The notes beneath the pieces are model-generated. The model made no database searches. It was not told the origin of the DNA and saw nothing but the letters and a program-made list of their open reading frames with translations. A stretch of DNA of 64,000 nucleotides, taken from the NCBI GenBank assembly GCA_032622095.1, contig CP136061.1, forward strand, positions 117,252,754 through 117,316,753, read 5' to 3'. Made by a program: the position numbers and the translations under genes. The DNA is from Siphonodentalium dalli. Its lineage: Eukaryota; Mollusca; Scaphopoda; Gadilida; Siphonodentaliidae. The stretch's first letter is position 1, and every line of letters starts with the position of its first letter. Positions 35,950 through 48,912 of the stretch are shown here, piece after piece.

Positions 35950-36474
35950 TCAGATCTTTTCCTTCAGCGCACTCTTGAAGGAATCCACAGGCTGTTGTTG
36001 TAGGATTAAGGATTCCTCCAGCTGATTCCAGTCGCATATAGTTCGAACAAATGTGGAATTAGCAAATTGAGCTGACACGTATGGTATAGCCTCGTAACAC
36101 TGACTGTTGTTCCTTATTAGGTGCCGAGGAATTTGGCTGGTGACGTAGCCTGTCAGAACTTTGCTCTGCGATCTAAGACGCCTTGTTTCGGGTGTAAAGT
36201 ATTGATTAGGGGGTATAGCCGGGACCAATTCGCCCACCACCTTACTCATGAATCCCAGCCGATTTATTTTCCGCCGTTTCTGCAATGTTGGTAAATCTAG
36301 CTCGTAGAGGATCTTGGTCATATATCCATCTTCTTTGCTCTTATAGTCTCTTTTAATGAAACGGGCTGCTCTACGCTGGATTCTTTCCAGCTTGTCGATG
36401 TGATTTTGTTGGTAGGGGTCCCAGATGGTGTCTGCGTAGTCCATGATCTTCAATTTCAAACTTCTCAATTCTTC
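35950..36474 (-). pseudogene. Non-LTR retrotransposon reverse transcriptase, C-terminal relic
   Basis: On the minus strand a frame of about 175 codons matches the end of Jockey/CR1-type reverse transcriptases: MDYADTIWDPYQQNHIDKLE, then RIQRRAARFI, LDLPTLQKRRKINRLGFM, and a final FVRTICDWNQLEESL. In complete elements this is the thumb and the tail after it, so catalytic motifs should lie upstream. They are absent, which means the copy is 5'-truncated as is usual for LINEs. The frame extends 44 codons further upstream without family resemblance. A short 3' tail with a CAGATTCAGATTGAT repeat follows (35882-35905). Probably immobile. Confidence 0.85.
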
Positions 36475-36606
36475 TTCTTCTGGACAGGTGCATGAACAGG
36501 CCACTGGCACTACATGTACATCATGCTTGTACCGGTACCACAAATTAAATTTTGTGACAATATTTTGGTTATGGCCAGATGGCCAGGTAGCTGAGGTACT
36601 GTTCAA

Positions 36607-37204
36607 TACTATAGTTGATCCGTTTCGTTATCGTAACTTAATTCTTACTGTTCCGGGAATTGAATTTTTTTTTGTCACATGAAATTCAGTCTTTTTCGAT
36701 ATTTGCGCACATCCATGCGGAAAAATCGGCGAATCTTATATATAAGTCCACAGTTTATCCGTTTGTAGCCAATACACCATTTCCTTCTGTCAATCCGCGT
36801 TGATTCGCGACAAAATTAACTCAAAATACCACAAGGAATTATCCGCGCTTCATTTAGAAGAACGGTATTAACTAAAAGTTAAGATTGTAATTTGGCTGCA
36901 GAAACGAAACGAAACGAATTTTGAAACACAATAATTGTATTCACTAATATTTTCCTGTTGGTATATGGTATACTATAGTATATGCAATCATTTATTTGAA
37001 ATAATAAGTATCACTTAGAGAATAATTCTTACTGATAATTAGAAATATCTTTATTTTGTATCCCTTTAATATTAAATAATGGCCCTGAAAATTGTCTGTT
37101 TGTCAGTTTAATGTTCACTAATTATAGCTAGGCTGTTAGATAAAGTATGATATTGCTTCATTTGTCCGGGGTAGTGTATTGTCATACTGTCATAATAAAC
37201 TTCA
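36607..37204. other. Noncoding stretch
   Basis: AT-rich sequence with a short GAAACGAAAC repeat near 36900. No gene seen. Confidence 0.45.
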
Positions 37205-39545
37205 AGTAATAAGGTAACTACTCGTCAATGATGCTTGAATACATAAATGATTAATAAGGTAACAACTACCCGTCAATGATCGACGTCTTAATATAGAAAG
37301 GTTTTATAAGGTAACTAACTACACGCCCGTGGTACTTATTATAGAAGGTTAATAATTTAACTTCTTGTCAATGATGCTTTAATATAGAAAGGGTTAATAC
37401 GGTAACTACCCGTCAATAATGCTTTAGTGTAGAAATGGTTACTAAGGTAACTACATGTCAATGATGCTTTAATAAAGAAAGGGTTAATAAGATAAAGTTC
37501 TACACGTCAATGATGCTTAAATATAGAAAGGGCTAATAGGGTAACTACACGTCAATGATGTTTTAATATAGAAAGGGTTAATATGGTAATTACACGCCAA
37601 TGGTGCTTTAATATAGAAAGGGTTAATATGGTAACTACCGTCCATGATGCTTTAATATAGAACTGGCTACTATGATAACTACATGTCAATGATGCTTTAT
37701 TGTAGAAAGGGTTAATAATGTAACTAATCACCAATGATACTCATTATAAAAAGGGTTAATAAGGTAACTACCTGTCAATTATTGCTTCAACGTAGAAAGG
37801 GTTAATAAGGTAATTACACGCCAATGGTGCTTTAATATAGAAAGGGTTAATATGGTAACTATCAGTCAATGATGCTTTAATATAGAAAGTGTTATAAAAT
37901 GGTAACTGCACGTCAATGATGCTTTGATACAAAAATGGTTACGAAGGAAGGTAATTACCCGTCAATGGCGCTTTAATATAGAAATGGTTTATAATGTAAC
38001 TACTCACCAATGATACTTAGTATAGAAAGGGTTGTTTAATGTAACTACCTGTCAATTAATGCTTTAATATAGAAAGGGTTAATAAGGTAACTACACGCCA
38101 ATGATACTTAGTATAGAAAGGATTAGTAAGGTAACTACACGCAATGATACTTTAGTATATAGAGGGTTAATTAGGCAACTACCCGTCAACGGTGCTTTAA
38201 TATAGAAAGGGTTAACATGGTAACTACACGTCAATGATATTTTAATAAAGAAAGGGCTGATAAGGTAACTACATGTCAATGCTGCTTTAATACAGAAATG
38301 GTTAATAAGGTAACTTCACGTCAATGATGCTTTAATATAGAAAGGGTTAATAATGTAACAACTCACCAATGATACTTAGTATAGAACGGGTTAATAAGAT
38401 AACTACCCAGCAATAATGATGCTTTAATATAGAAAGGGTTATAATAAGGTAACTAAAAGTCAATGATGCTTTAATACATAATGGTTAATAAGGTAACTAC
38501 CCGCCAATGGCGCTTTAATATAGAAAGAGTTAATAATGCAACTACTCACCAATGATACTTAGTATAGAAAGGGTTGTTTAATGTAACTACCTGTCAATTA
38601 ATACTTTAATATAGAAAGGGTTAATAAGGTAACTATACGCCAATGATACTTAGTATAGAAAGGAATAGTAAGGTAACTACACGACAATGATACTTTAGTA
38701 TATAGAGGGTTAATTAGGCAACTACCCGTCAACGATGCTTTAATATAGAAAGGGTTAACATGGTAACTACACGTCAATGATATTTTAATAAAGAAATGGA
38801 TAATAAGGTAACTACATGTCAATGCTGCTTTAATACAGAAATGGTTAATAAGGTAACTTCACGTCAATGATGCTTTAATATAGAAAGGGTTAATAATGTA
38901 ACAACTCACCAATGATACTTAGTATAGAACGGGTTAATAAGATAACTACCCAGCAATAATGATGCTTTAATATAGAAAGGGTTAAAATAAGGTAACTACA
39001 AGTCAATGATGCTTTAATACATAAATGGTTAATAAGGTAACTACACGCCAATGGCGCTTTAATATAGAAAGGGTTAATAATGCACTACTCACCAATGATA
39101 CTTAGTATAGAAAGGGTTAATACGGTAACTACCTGTCAATTAATGCTTTAATATAGAAAGGGTTAATAACGTAACTTCACGCCAACAGTACTTAGTATAG
39201 AAAGGGTTAATAAGGTAACTATATACGACAATGATACTTTGTTGGTATATACAGAGTTAAGGAGCCAACTACCCGTCAATGATGCTATACTATAGAAAGG
39301 GTTAACATTGTAACTACACATCAATGATATTTTAATATAGAAAGGGTTAATAAGGTAACTTCACATCAATTGTGCTTTAATATAGAAAGGGTTAATAATG
39401 TAACTACTCACCAATGTTACTTAGTATAGAAAGGGTTAATAAGGTAACTAACTACCTGTACATTAATGATTTAATATAGAATGGTTAATAAGGTAACTAC
39501 ACGCCAATGGTGCTGTAATATAGAAAGGGTTAATAATGTGACTTC
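37205..39545. repeat. 45-bp minisatellite (about 50 copies) with higher-order structure
   Basis: The unit is AAGGTAACTACACGTCAATG followed by ATGCTTTAATATAGAAAGGG and TTAAT, with moderate divergence. A block of about 12 units repeats: GGCAACTACCCGTCAACG at 38174 recurs at 38717, about 543 bp later, with the same order of variants. Open frames in it are spurious. Confidence 0.85.
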
Positions 39546-39554
39546 AATGCAGAT

Positions 39555-39909
39555 TGTACAGTGTAACAAAATAGCACAGGTGTATATATCCGGGCGAACA
39601 CTGTAGTAAATACCTGGGCGAAACCCTGGTGTAGATACCTGGGTGTAAATACTCCGGATAACCTGGGTCTAAATACCCGGGTGTGACAGCGTCTTCTAAA
39701 TTATATCCGTAAAAACCCGGGTAAACTGGGGTTTATACCTAACATATATAGAAAACACCTGGGTAAATCTATATAAATCCCTGATTTACCTGGGTGTAAC
39801 CTGGGTGTGACCTGGGTGTGACCTGGGTGGAACCAGGGTCAAACCTATATGTACCGGGGTATACCTAGGTAAACACCAAGATTTACCCAGGTACATTTTT
39901 ATATGGGTA
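39555..39909. repeat. CCTGGGTGTA array with inverted terminal repeat
   Basis: The reverse-oriented counterpart of the array at 23428. Units such as ACCTGGGTGTAAATACC and ACCTGGGTGTGACC end in a 30-bp terminus at 39880-39909 that is the perfect inverse of 23428-23457. Confidence 0.75.
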
Positions 39910-40014
39910 TACCTATAGAAATTAACAGGGAACCACACATGGGGCTCCACACTGGTCTGATGTGAGTCGTTGTTCACCCGGAAGATAATGGTCAAGGTTA
40001 ATACATTTCTAAAG

Positions 40015-40460
40015 TGACAATGTCTGAGTCAGGGTCAGAAAAACGGGGGAGGGGCAACAAAATATTTTTTTTCCGCTGAAGTCCACCAAATGTATATAAA
40101 ATCATAGCCATGATATGATGAGTTTAATGCCGTTCGAGTCAGGGGCGCGGATGCAGAGGGCACCAAAATCGATAAAAAATATTTTTTGTTATCGCCAATT
40201 TCGATCAAATTTATATATATTCATCTCCATAATATGTGGAATATAATGGTGTTGTTTAAAGATGCCACAGTGTTGCCTATGGTGTCAGGAGTGGGGAGGT
40301 AGAGGGTAGTCAAAATTGTTAAGAATAATTTTTTTCGCCGATTTCCACCAAATGTATACATGATAACATCCAGAAGACGATTAATTTAATCGTATTGTTT
40401 AAGACACCATATTGATGTCGTTCCAATCAGGAATAGGGTAGGGGGTAACAAATACATGTA
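40015..40460. repeat. Degenerate dispersed repeat (GGGGCACCAAAATTGAT family)
   Basis: Contains TCTAAAGTGAC, GTCAGGGTCAGAAAAACGG, CCACCAAATGTATA and TATTCATCTCCATAAT, the words of the repeat field at 56180-57540. Confidence 0.55.
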
Positions 40461-41460
40461 AGCTAAAGAATTGTTCTTTACCAGAATCAATCGAGTCGAA
40501 GATCGGATTTATTCTGGTAAAGAACTATTCGCGTGCTCTGACCGACTAAGAGCACAATTGATCCCACATAATGCAATCAACTGGAAATGTGCCGTTGAGC
40601 GTGTTTTTACCACAACACACAATCCGTGCGCTGGCCGCGATTGGACAACGGGATTAACATGAACTGATCACCGTTGAATGGGCCTTATTTGTTTACAAAT
40701 AACCTAATGCCCAGGGTTCATTAGTTCAGGTGTTATGTATCTACTCACTGGAAGCTCACCGATTTCATTGGTCGATTCGAACAAAGAGTGCAAAATATTT
40801 CCGCGCCAATATTTCTATTCCGTCTCATTTTTGTTCTAACCAGCTAGAGATACGAATCTAAATTTGATTTGATTTGAAACATATTTAATACCATATTGAT
40901 TTTCTCTTATAATATTTATAAAATGCAAGATTAAGTTAGCGGGTAGTATCAGATAACTAATCTAACATTATCTAGTTTTACAATAGACTGATTCAGTTTT
41001 CTAACTATACCTGACATTATAATCATTATTTATTAGATAGGCATCAGTAGGGAAGTAATTAGTCCTGTTCTATAATATTACTGTATGTGTCATATGCATG
41101 TATTGAATCGTACATGTCTGTCTGCGTGTCCAAGCTCAAACACAGGCCTCTGACTCAAGATCTGTACCACAAACCTTTACATGCAAGTATATCTGAATTC
41201 AGCTTGAACCCTTTTATATTTAAAGATAAACTAGGTCGATTGGATCGATAATTAAAGTACAAGTAAATATATGAGAGTGGTGGTATAGATTTTGTGTTAG
41301 GGACCTTTTGATCATTTCATTTATTTTCACAGTCTTATTCACCTGGACATTCTATTTTGTTGTCATCAGTCATCGATTTGTTATAAATGTTTGCATGTTT
41401 GTTGTTTAGGGGCCTGACGCATGAAGTGTATTATCTCTGTGCAACAATAGGATTATGCTC
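40461..41460. other. Noncoding stretch
   Basis: Contains a short hairpin (GGTAAAGAATTGTTCTTTACC near 40460-40485). No gene seen. Confidence 0.4.
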
Positions 41461-41573
41461 TAAATAATATTATTGTTGCCACTGTTTTCCACCAAGCCTA
41501 TATAGTCATCTCCACGATACGAGGAATCTAATATGTGGATAGAGACGACCAAGCGGCACCATGGGGTTGATAT

Positions 41574-44316
41574 GGGGAGGGGAAGGCAACACCATTATTA
41601 AACAACATTAATATGCGGCAACACCGTGTGGCAGAGACGGGGAGGGGAAGGCAACACCATTATTAAACAACATTAATATGCGGCAACACCGTGTGGCAGA
41701 GACGGGGAGGGGAAGGCAACACCATTATTAAACAACATTAATATGCGGCAACACCGTGTGGCAGAGACGGGGAGGGGAAGGTAACACCATTATTAAACAA
41801 CATTAATATGCAGCAACACCGTGCGGCAGGGACGGGGAGGGGAAGGCAACACCATTATTAAACAACATTAATATGCGGCAACACCGTGCGGCATGGACGG
41901 GGAGGGAAAGGCAGCACCATTAATAAACAACATTAATATGCGGCAACACCGTGTGGCAGGGATGGGGAGGGGAAGGCAACACCATTAATAAACAACATTA
42001 ATATGCGGCAACACCGTGTGGCACAGACGGGGAGGGGAAGGTAACACCATTATTAAACAACATTAATATGCGGCAACACCGTGCGGCAGGGACGGGGGAA
42101 GGCAACACCATTATTAAACAACTTGAATATGCGGCAACACCGTGCGGCAGGGACGGGGGGAGGCAACACCATTAATAAACAACATTAATATGCGGCAACA
42201 CTGTGCGGCATGGACGGGGAGGGGAAGGCAACACCATTATTAAACAACATTAATATGCGGCAACACCGTGCGGCAGGGACGGGGGAGGCAACACCATTAA
42301 TAAACAACATTAATATGCGGCAACACCGTGCGGCATGGACGGGGAGGGGAAGGCAACACCATTATTAAACAACATTATTATGCGGCAACACCGTGTGGCA
42401 GAGACGGGGAGGGGAAGGTACTGTAACACCATTATTAAACAACATTAATATGCGGCAACACCGTGTGGCAGAGACGGGGAAGGGGAGGTAACACCATTAT
42501 TAAACAACATTAATATGCGGCATTACCGTGCGGCAGGGACGGGGAGGGGAAGGCAACACCATTATTAAACAACATTAATATGCGGCAACACCGTGCGGCA
42601 TGGACGGGGAGGGAAAGGCAGCACCATTAATAAACAACATTAATATGCGGCAACACCGTGTGGCAGGAATGGGGAGGGGAAGGCAACACCATTATTAAAC
42701 AACATTAATATGCGACAACACCGTGCGGCAGGGACGGGGGAAGGCAACACCATTATTAAACAACTTGAATATGCGGCAACACCGTGCGGCCGGGACGGGG
42801 GGAGGCAACACCATTATTAAACAACATTAATATGCGGCAACACTGTGCGGCAGGGACGGGGAGAGGAATGCAATACCAGTATTAAACAACATTAATATGC
42901 GGCAACACCCTGTGGCAGGGACGGGCAGGGGAAGGCAACACCATTATTAAACAACATTAATATGCGGCAACACCGTGTGGCAGGGATGGGGATGGGAAGG
43001 CAACACCATTAATAAACAACATTAATATGCGGCAACACTGTGCGGCAGGGACGGGGAGGGGAAGGCAATACCATTATTAAACAACATTAATATGTGGCAA
43101 CATCGTGTGGCAGTGACGAAGAGGGGAAGGCAACACCATTATTAAACAAAATTAATATGCGGCAACATCGTGTGGCAGGGATGGTGGAGAAGGCAACACC
43201 ATTAATAAACAATATTAATATGCGGCAACATCGTGTGGCAGGGATGGGTAGGAGAATGCAACACCATTAATAAACAACATTAATATGCGGCAACACTGTG
43301 CGGCAGGGACGGGGAGGGGAAGGCAACACCATTATTAAACAACATTAATATGCGGCAACACCGTGCGGCAGGGACGGGGGAAGGCAACACCATTATTAAA
43401 CAACATGAATATGCGGCAACACCGTGCGGCAGGGACGGGGGAAGCAACACCATTAATAAACAACATTAATATGCGGCAACACTGTGCGACAGGGACGGGG
43501 AGAGGAAGGCAATACCATTATTAATCAACATTAATATGCGGCAACACCCTGTGGCAGAGACGGGCAGGGGAAGGCAACACCATTATTAAACAACATTAAT
43601 ATGCGGCAACACCATGTGGCAGGGACGGGGAGGGGAAGGCAACACCATTATTAAACAACATTAATATGCGGCAACACCGTGTGGCAGGGATGTGGATGGG
43701 AAGGCAACACCATTAATAAACAACATTAATATGCGGCAACACTGTGCGGCAGGGACGGGGAGGGGAAGGCAATACCATTATTAAACAACATTAATGTGTG
43801 GCAACATCGTGTGGCAGGGACGAATAGGGGAAGGCGACACCATTATTAAACAACATTAATATGCGGCAACATCGTGTGGCAGGGATGGCGGAGAAGGCAA
43901 CACCATTAATAAACAATATTAATATGCGGCAACATCGTGTGGCAGGGATGGGTAGGAGAAGGCAACATCATTAATAAACAATATTAATATGCGGCAACAT
44001 CGTGTGGCAGGGATGGGTAGGAGAAGGCAACACCATTAATAAACAATATTAATATGCGGCAACATCGTGTGGCAGGGATGGGTAGGAGAAGGCAACACCA
44101 TTAATAAACAATATTAATATGCGGCAACATCGTGTGGCAGGGATGGGTAGGAGAAGGCAACACCATTAATAAACAATATTAATATGCGGCAACATCGTGT
44201 GGCAGGGATGGGTAAGAGAAGGCAACACCATTAATAAACAATATTAATATGCGGCAACATCGTGTGGCAGGGATGGGTAGGAGAAGGCAACACCATTAAT
44301 AAACAACATTAATATG
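41574..44316 (+). repeat. 65-bp minisatellite, about 42 copies
   Basis: The unit is GGCAACACCATTATTAAACA, ACATTAATATGCGGCAACAC, CGTGTGGCAGAGACGGGGAG, GGGAA. Variant groups differ by TTATTAAAC/TTAATAAAC, GTGTGG/GTGCGG and a CATCGTG form. The last six or so units (43900-44300) are almost identical, suggesting recent expansion from the 3' side. The array starts inside a copy of the GGGGCACCAAAATTGAT dispersed family. Confidence 0.9.
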
Positions 44317-47002
44317 CGCCGATATCTTCCTAATATATCCATATTTAAATATCCAGTAAAAGAAGAATTAATGGTTTTGCGCTGTTTCAAGAATCGCGCC
44401 ATCAGATTAAGGGATTGGCGGAGGGAATCAAAATTGGTGTGATCAAAATTGGCAGATTGGTCATTGGGGGTGATGTAGAGGCATCAGTATTGATAAAGCC
44501 GTGGTGTCAGTAATTTAATTTAAGGGTCAAATGCACGTTTTGTCTAAATTTCATGGTATTTCAAAATGGATTTTCTCAAAACAGGAATTTCTTTGTGTAA
44601 TTTGGTATGATAAATTCTTGCGACACAACATTTAAGAACCATCGGCCCATTGGATATTATAACCTCATTTACTTTACTTTTATGGCATGACCAAATGTTT
44701 TTAATTTGAGAGTTTTCAGGAGGCAAAAACTTCTGTAAAATATACTGTTTTTAAAAGTGCAAATGAATGAATATTTTTATTTAGAAAGACAACTACCCAT
44801 AAATAATTTTTTATATTTGAGAATTTTCATGTCATGCCTGTTGGTCTGTGAACACTTGGCATGGGATGAGTTGTGGGTCATGGGTTCATAACCATGTTAA
44901 AGCTGACCACCATATATCTTTACACTGTGGCATAATTTCAGTTGATTGCTCCATGCTTGAGTAGACCACACTGTATATCAACATTTGTTTTCATTGGGCT
45001 GGAATATTTGTCAATTTGTGACTGCTTTTTTTCTTCGTTGTAATATATCTGGTTATGATATTATATTATACAATTGGAAATCAACCTCCACATTATCATA
45101 CAAATGAAGCCTCCTCTCATAGAGCCAAGTCAATAAGCTACTTGGTGATTGGAGTTTTGTGTGAAACTATTAATTTTTCTTGGTACCGAAAGGGACAACA
45201 AATAAAATAATATTTTCAACCTCTCAAATGTATTGAGATCCATTGTTTTTGTTGGTTCTCAACAATTGCTCAGATTCTATATACAATGAAGATGATGATA
45301 TGAGAAACTCAATATTTTTGGTCAGATAGATCCAGTAAAATTATTTGTTGAAAATCTCTTGCTATTTTGTCTGGATTTATGCAACCCGCGCGTCTCACCT
45401 TACATTAATTTTAGGTATCCACAAGATACGAAGAAAATGTTAAAAGTGACGCTTTCTGAGTTCAGGGCTCAAAATATTTGGGAAAAACTGACCCGATGAA
45501 AATTTCCCCCGTGCCTAGGAACGACAGACATAAGAATCACACAACACGTATTTTTTGTTTTCACACAACACGCAGTACCCGTCCCTAAAAGAGGTATGAT
45601 TGAAAAATTCCCCCGTTCCTAGGAACGACAGACATAAGAATCACACAACACGTTAATTCTGCCTTTTTAACCGAGATAAATGCATTTCGCGTTTTGCGTC
45701 CGTAGTTTCGTACGCATGGTTAACCGTTTAGCAACGTCGATGGCAATAAAGAGCGTTAGTCGGTTAACGACTCCAAATACGGTCAATATAAAGATCGTTG
45801 ATGCCTTAACCCTCGAAGTGTCGTTTGCGGTTATTTTGATGATTGGGAGTGGAGAATGAGTGCTCAGAGCTCGTCCAAAACGCGACGTCGACGATCCCCA
45901 TGGGTTTTTACACTTGTATACGAAATTTGAGCTCGATCCGACCAGCCGTTTTAGATTCTATGAAGTACCCACACACACATATATATATACACATATATAC
46001 GGAAGTCTCAAATATATATATATAGATTGAATGCACACCAAATGCTGCTTGAAAATGTCACAAACATTTCGTGCAAAATGTAATACACGTGACATGGAAT
46101 AGCCCTGTACCATAATTAGCTCATAATAATTGAAGATGTACTTGTAGTATATATAAACCACACCTCTGTAGAATTGTTTTGTTTTTTTTGTCAATATAAT
46201 ATTTTTTTCACCTGAACAAGTTTACCTGCTATAGGCAACTTGAAATTGTAGACTGCTAATATTGGGCATAACGTTCCAGTTTAATTGAGAAGAACTAACA
46301 AAAATTAAATTATTTTGCCGAAGTTCACATATAATTGATGGTTATTTCAGTGTTTTTGTACATTGACATTTATCAAGTATTTCCGAAAAATTAGTATGAT
46401 TATATACAGTCCTTAAGTCTCCCAGGCGGTGGATTTCTACTCAAAACTCTGTGGTATATTATTTTCATTTACCAGGTGGTTCACTAGCTTGTCGAACCAA
46501 TTAAACAGTGGCATGGTCACTTGGCATTTCACTTAATCGGGATTAACCACAGTATCAGAGAACGAAGCAGATATACAGTCCGTATTAATTGATATCAATT
46601 CAATGCACTTTTATCTCAGTTTTTATGATGATTTGGGTGAGTTTCAAACAAACGCGCCAACTTACCAAGTGAACTTTTATGAGAGCATGAGATATACATG
46701 TATAACAACATGTTGAGAATAGACCAACTGCCCCACGAAGTAAAGGGTTGATGGGTCGAGGCAAACCCATTGGGTGAGTTTACCCACGAGAAACATAAAT
46801 ATTACGCAGTAATTACCAAGCTGCAAAAGTTCAGTCCCTCGCTACGGCTTCACTTGTCAGGGAAGAGTTAGATTTATCAACCCCAAGTCTCGTTTTCACC
46901 AACTTGATTTATATATTGACAATATAATACTGTCCAGGTGGTTTATACAAGGAGATGCTCAATGAGAAGACATCAGTGGTCGACAATACAGGGGGTTATA
47001 CG
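44317..47002. other. Noncoding stretch with small duplications and a CA/TA microsatellite
   Basis: A word containing TAGGAACGACAGACATAAGA and TCACACAACACG occurs twice (45517 and 45616). A CACACA/TATATA microsatellite lies at 45970-46025. No gene is supported. Confidence 0.45.
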
Positions 47003-47887
47003 TAGGGTCCGGCGAAGCTTCGAGATTCGATTCGATTCGAAATCGTCTTACTGATTCGATTCGAAATCGATCGTGTGATTCGAATGTAGTTCGAATCACC
47101 ATATTAACCTCATTATGTGCGAACTTGTTGAACAGCGTGTCCTACAAAAGCTCTAAAACAAACGCACGCAGATGTCGTTGCGAACGCCGTCGGTGCACGA
47201 GATGCGGTCCTGTTTCGTTCAGTAAATTATTGCTCTTGGGTCGTCGTGGCGGCGAAATATCCATATCATCGATCCATCTCTTGTGCCCTTCCCTACTTTT
47301 TATTTATCCAAAGTTATAATGGCGGAAATTAAAAGTTATTTTGAATGCAGCGTTGACAAATTCAGGTGCAAATCGTGCACGACTGTACCATCAGTTCAGA
47401 AAACGGGCACTACCTCCCACTTATGGGCACACCTTAGCCGCAGTCATCCTGCAATCCACCATAAGGGCAAAAGAAAAGAAAGACTCAAAACGAAAATTAA
47501 AAACCGGCAACACGTCTAGTAGTAGCGGCGATGCGGGCGAGCCCCTAAATAGAAACAGTTGTCACTAGCCACCTTTACGATGAAGAAAGAATTGGGCCCT
47601 GATGAAAAAAAAGTACGACAGAGTACGATTTATCTCGTCATATTTTCATGTGCCGTTCTCAACATTTTTTATTGTGACGCAGGTCCACACGGCAAGCTGC
47701 CAAACACGCACAGGTGATGGTATGGGGAGACACTCGCGCTGCAGCGGGATCGCCGACATAAATCTAGTTCTTGTCGATTTACCACGGGGAGTAAGATTCG
47801 ATTCGAGATTCGATTCGATGTGACATCCGCGTGTCTGATTCGATTCGAGATTCGATTCGAACAAAATCGCCGATTCGCCGGACCCTA
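47003..47887. mobile_element. hAT element, 885 bp, with BED relic
   Basis: Termini TAGGGTCCGGCGAA and TTCGCCGGACCCTA are perfect inverts. GTTATACG is duplicated exactly on both flanks (46995-47002 and 47888-47895), the 8-bp size of hAT elements. Subterminal GATTCGATTCGA repeats lie at both ends. Too short for a transposase; probably an internal deletion derivative. Confidence 0.9.
47319..47519 (+). pseudogene. BED-type zinc finger of a hAT transposase, truncated
   Basis: Starting at ATG 47319, the 66-residue product has the BED pattern: aromatic YFEC, CKSC about 10 residues later, then TTSHLWAHLSRSHP supplying the two His. A basic KGKRKERLKTK tail follows before a stop. The neighbouring frame continues better after the basic run (KTGNTSSSSGDAGEP), so one frameshift has probably occurred. 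BED fingers bind the ends of hAT elements. The catalytic RNase H-like domain is missing. Confidence 0.75.
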
Positions 47888-48084
47888 GTTATACGGCAAT
47901 TAAAGATTGACCACTATAATTTTTGATCGCCTTGGCATAGGAATATACATGCTTTGTTCGTTTCTATTGCGAGCAGCGGATTTGTGAACTAACGTCCAAA
48001 TTCTTAAAAATAAAGAGGACTGCAAGTATACAGAAGCCCCATTATATCTTCCAACACCCGCGATGTGGTGTCTATTGACAACAT

Positions 48085-48534
48085 TTAAATAGTACTCGAT
48101 CCGATTCGATGGTCCCGATTTAATCAGATTCCATCAATATCTTTATCATTAGAAATGCCAATTCGGTTATCAGAATCGATTAATTGCCCAAAAATAATGC
48201 TAACCACTATCAAATATAGTATAAAATTGCCCGAAACGTGTGATCTATCAACATGTTGTTCGACGAAATTTGGCCTTATTGTCAACAGAAAGCCTCTTGA
48301 TTTTAGAGTTATCCATCTTCATCCGCAATTTGGTCCGAGACCGTTGGCTCGTCGAATGTTTACTGGGCCACTAATAAAACTCGATGGAGAAAAATAATAG
48401 ATTTCAAAAATCGATATCTAATAACTCTGAGCTTTGATAGGTGGGTTCCTCGACTCGAATAACATATTTTTTTTACCTCCGAATCCAACTAAATAGTAAT
48501 TGAGGGGCGCTTAATTGAATTAGACATCTTTTAA
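48085..48534. mobile_element. TTAA-flanked MITE, family B copy 4
   Basis: TTAAATAGTACTCGATCCG at the left; interior colinear with 26988-28315 without the nested element (CCACTAATAAAACTCGATGG shows the empty site); TTAA at the degraded right end. Confidence 0.7.
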
Positions 48535-48586
48535 TGTCAAATATGATAGATTGGGACAGCGTGTGTCGTAAACGTCAACCAAAGTA

Positions 48587-48730
48587 CAGTAATGCTCTAA
48601 GTAATCAACTCCTTAAACACAGCAGAATTATGGGTAACTTTTCAGGATTTAGCCATATTTCCGACCAAATCCTGAAAAGTTACCCATAATTCTGCTGTGT
48701 TGAAGGAGTCGATTACTTTGGGCATTACTG
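48587..48730. mobile_element. Mariner-like MITE, short copy
   Basis: CAGTAATGCTCTAAGTAATC ... TTGGGCATTACTG with TA on both sides. It is a compact hairpin that lost the GGAAAGCTC tip, and lies about 180 bp past the stop codon of the mucin-like gene. Confidence 0.8.
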
Positions 48731-48912
48731 TACATTGTGCGTTCAGCCGCCACCAAATAAAATACCCGATTTATAAAATAAACCCAGTTGGTGAATACGA
48801 GCCCTGGTCTTATGATCAAACGTTTGTGTGGCAGTACGGAAAGCCAGTATTAGCCACGATTGCTGGGATAATTTCGCAGCAAAACACCTCGTAATGGCTG
48901 TGACATTCCCTT

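Noticed and set aside
37552-38822. Minus-strand frames of 60-74 codons resembling one another.
   Set aside because: They follow the 45-bp minisatellite and shift with it; no start or codon signal.
41574-44316. Regular 65-bp repeats that could suggest a CRISPR-like array.
   Set aside because: Units abut without unique spacers and the whole unit varies together; the setting is eukaryotic. It is a minisatellite.
44835-44905. tRNA-like B-box word (GGGTTCATAACC) suggesting a tRNA-derived SINE.
   Set aside because: No convincing A box at the right distance and no cloverleaf could be drawn.
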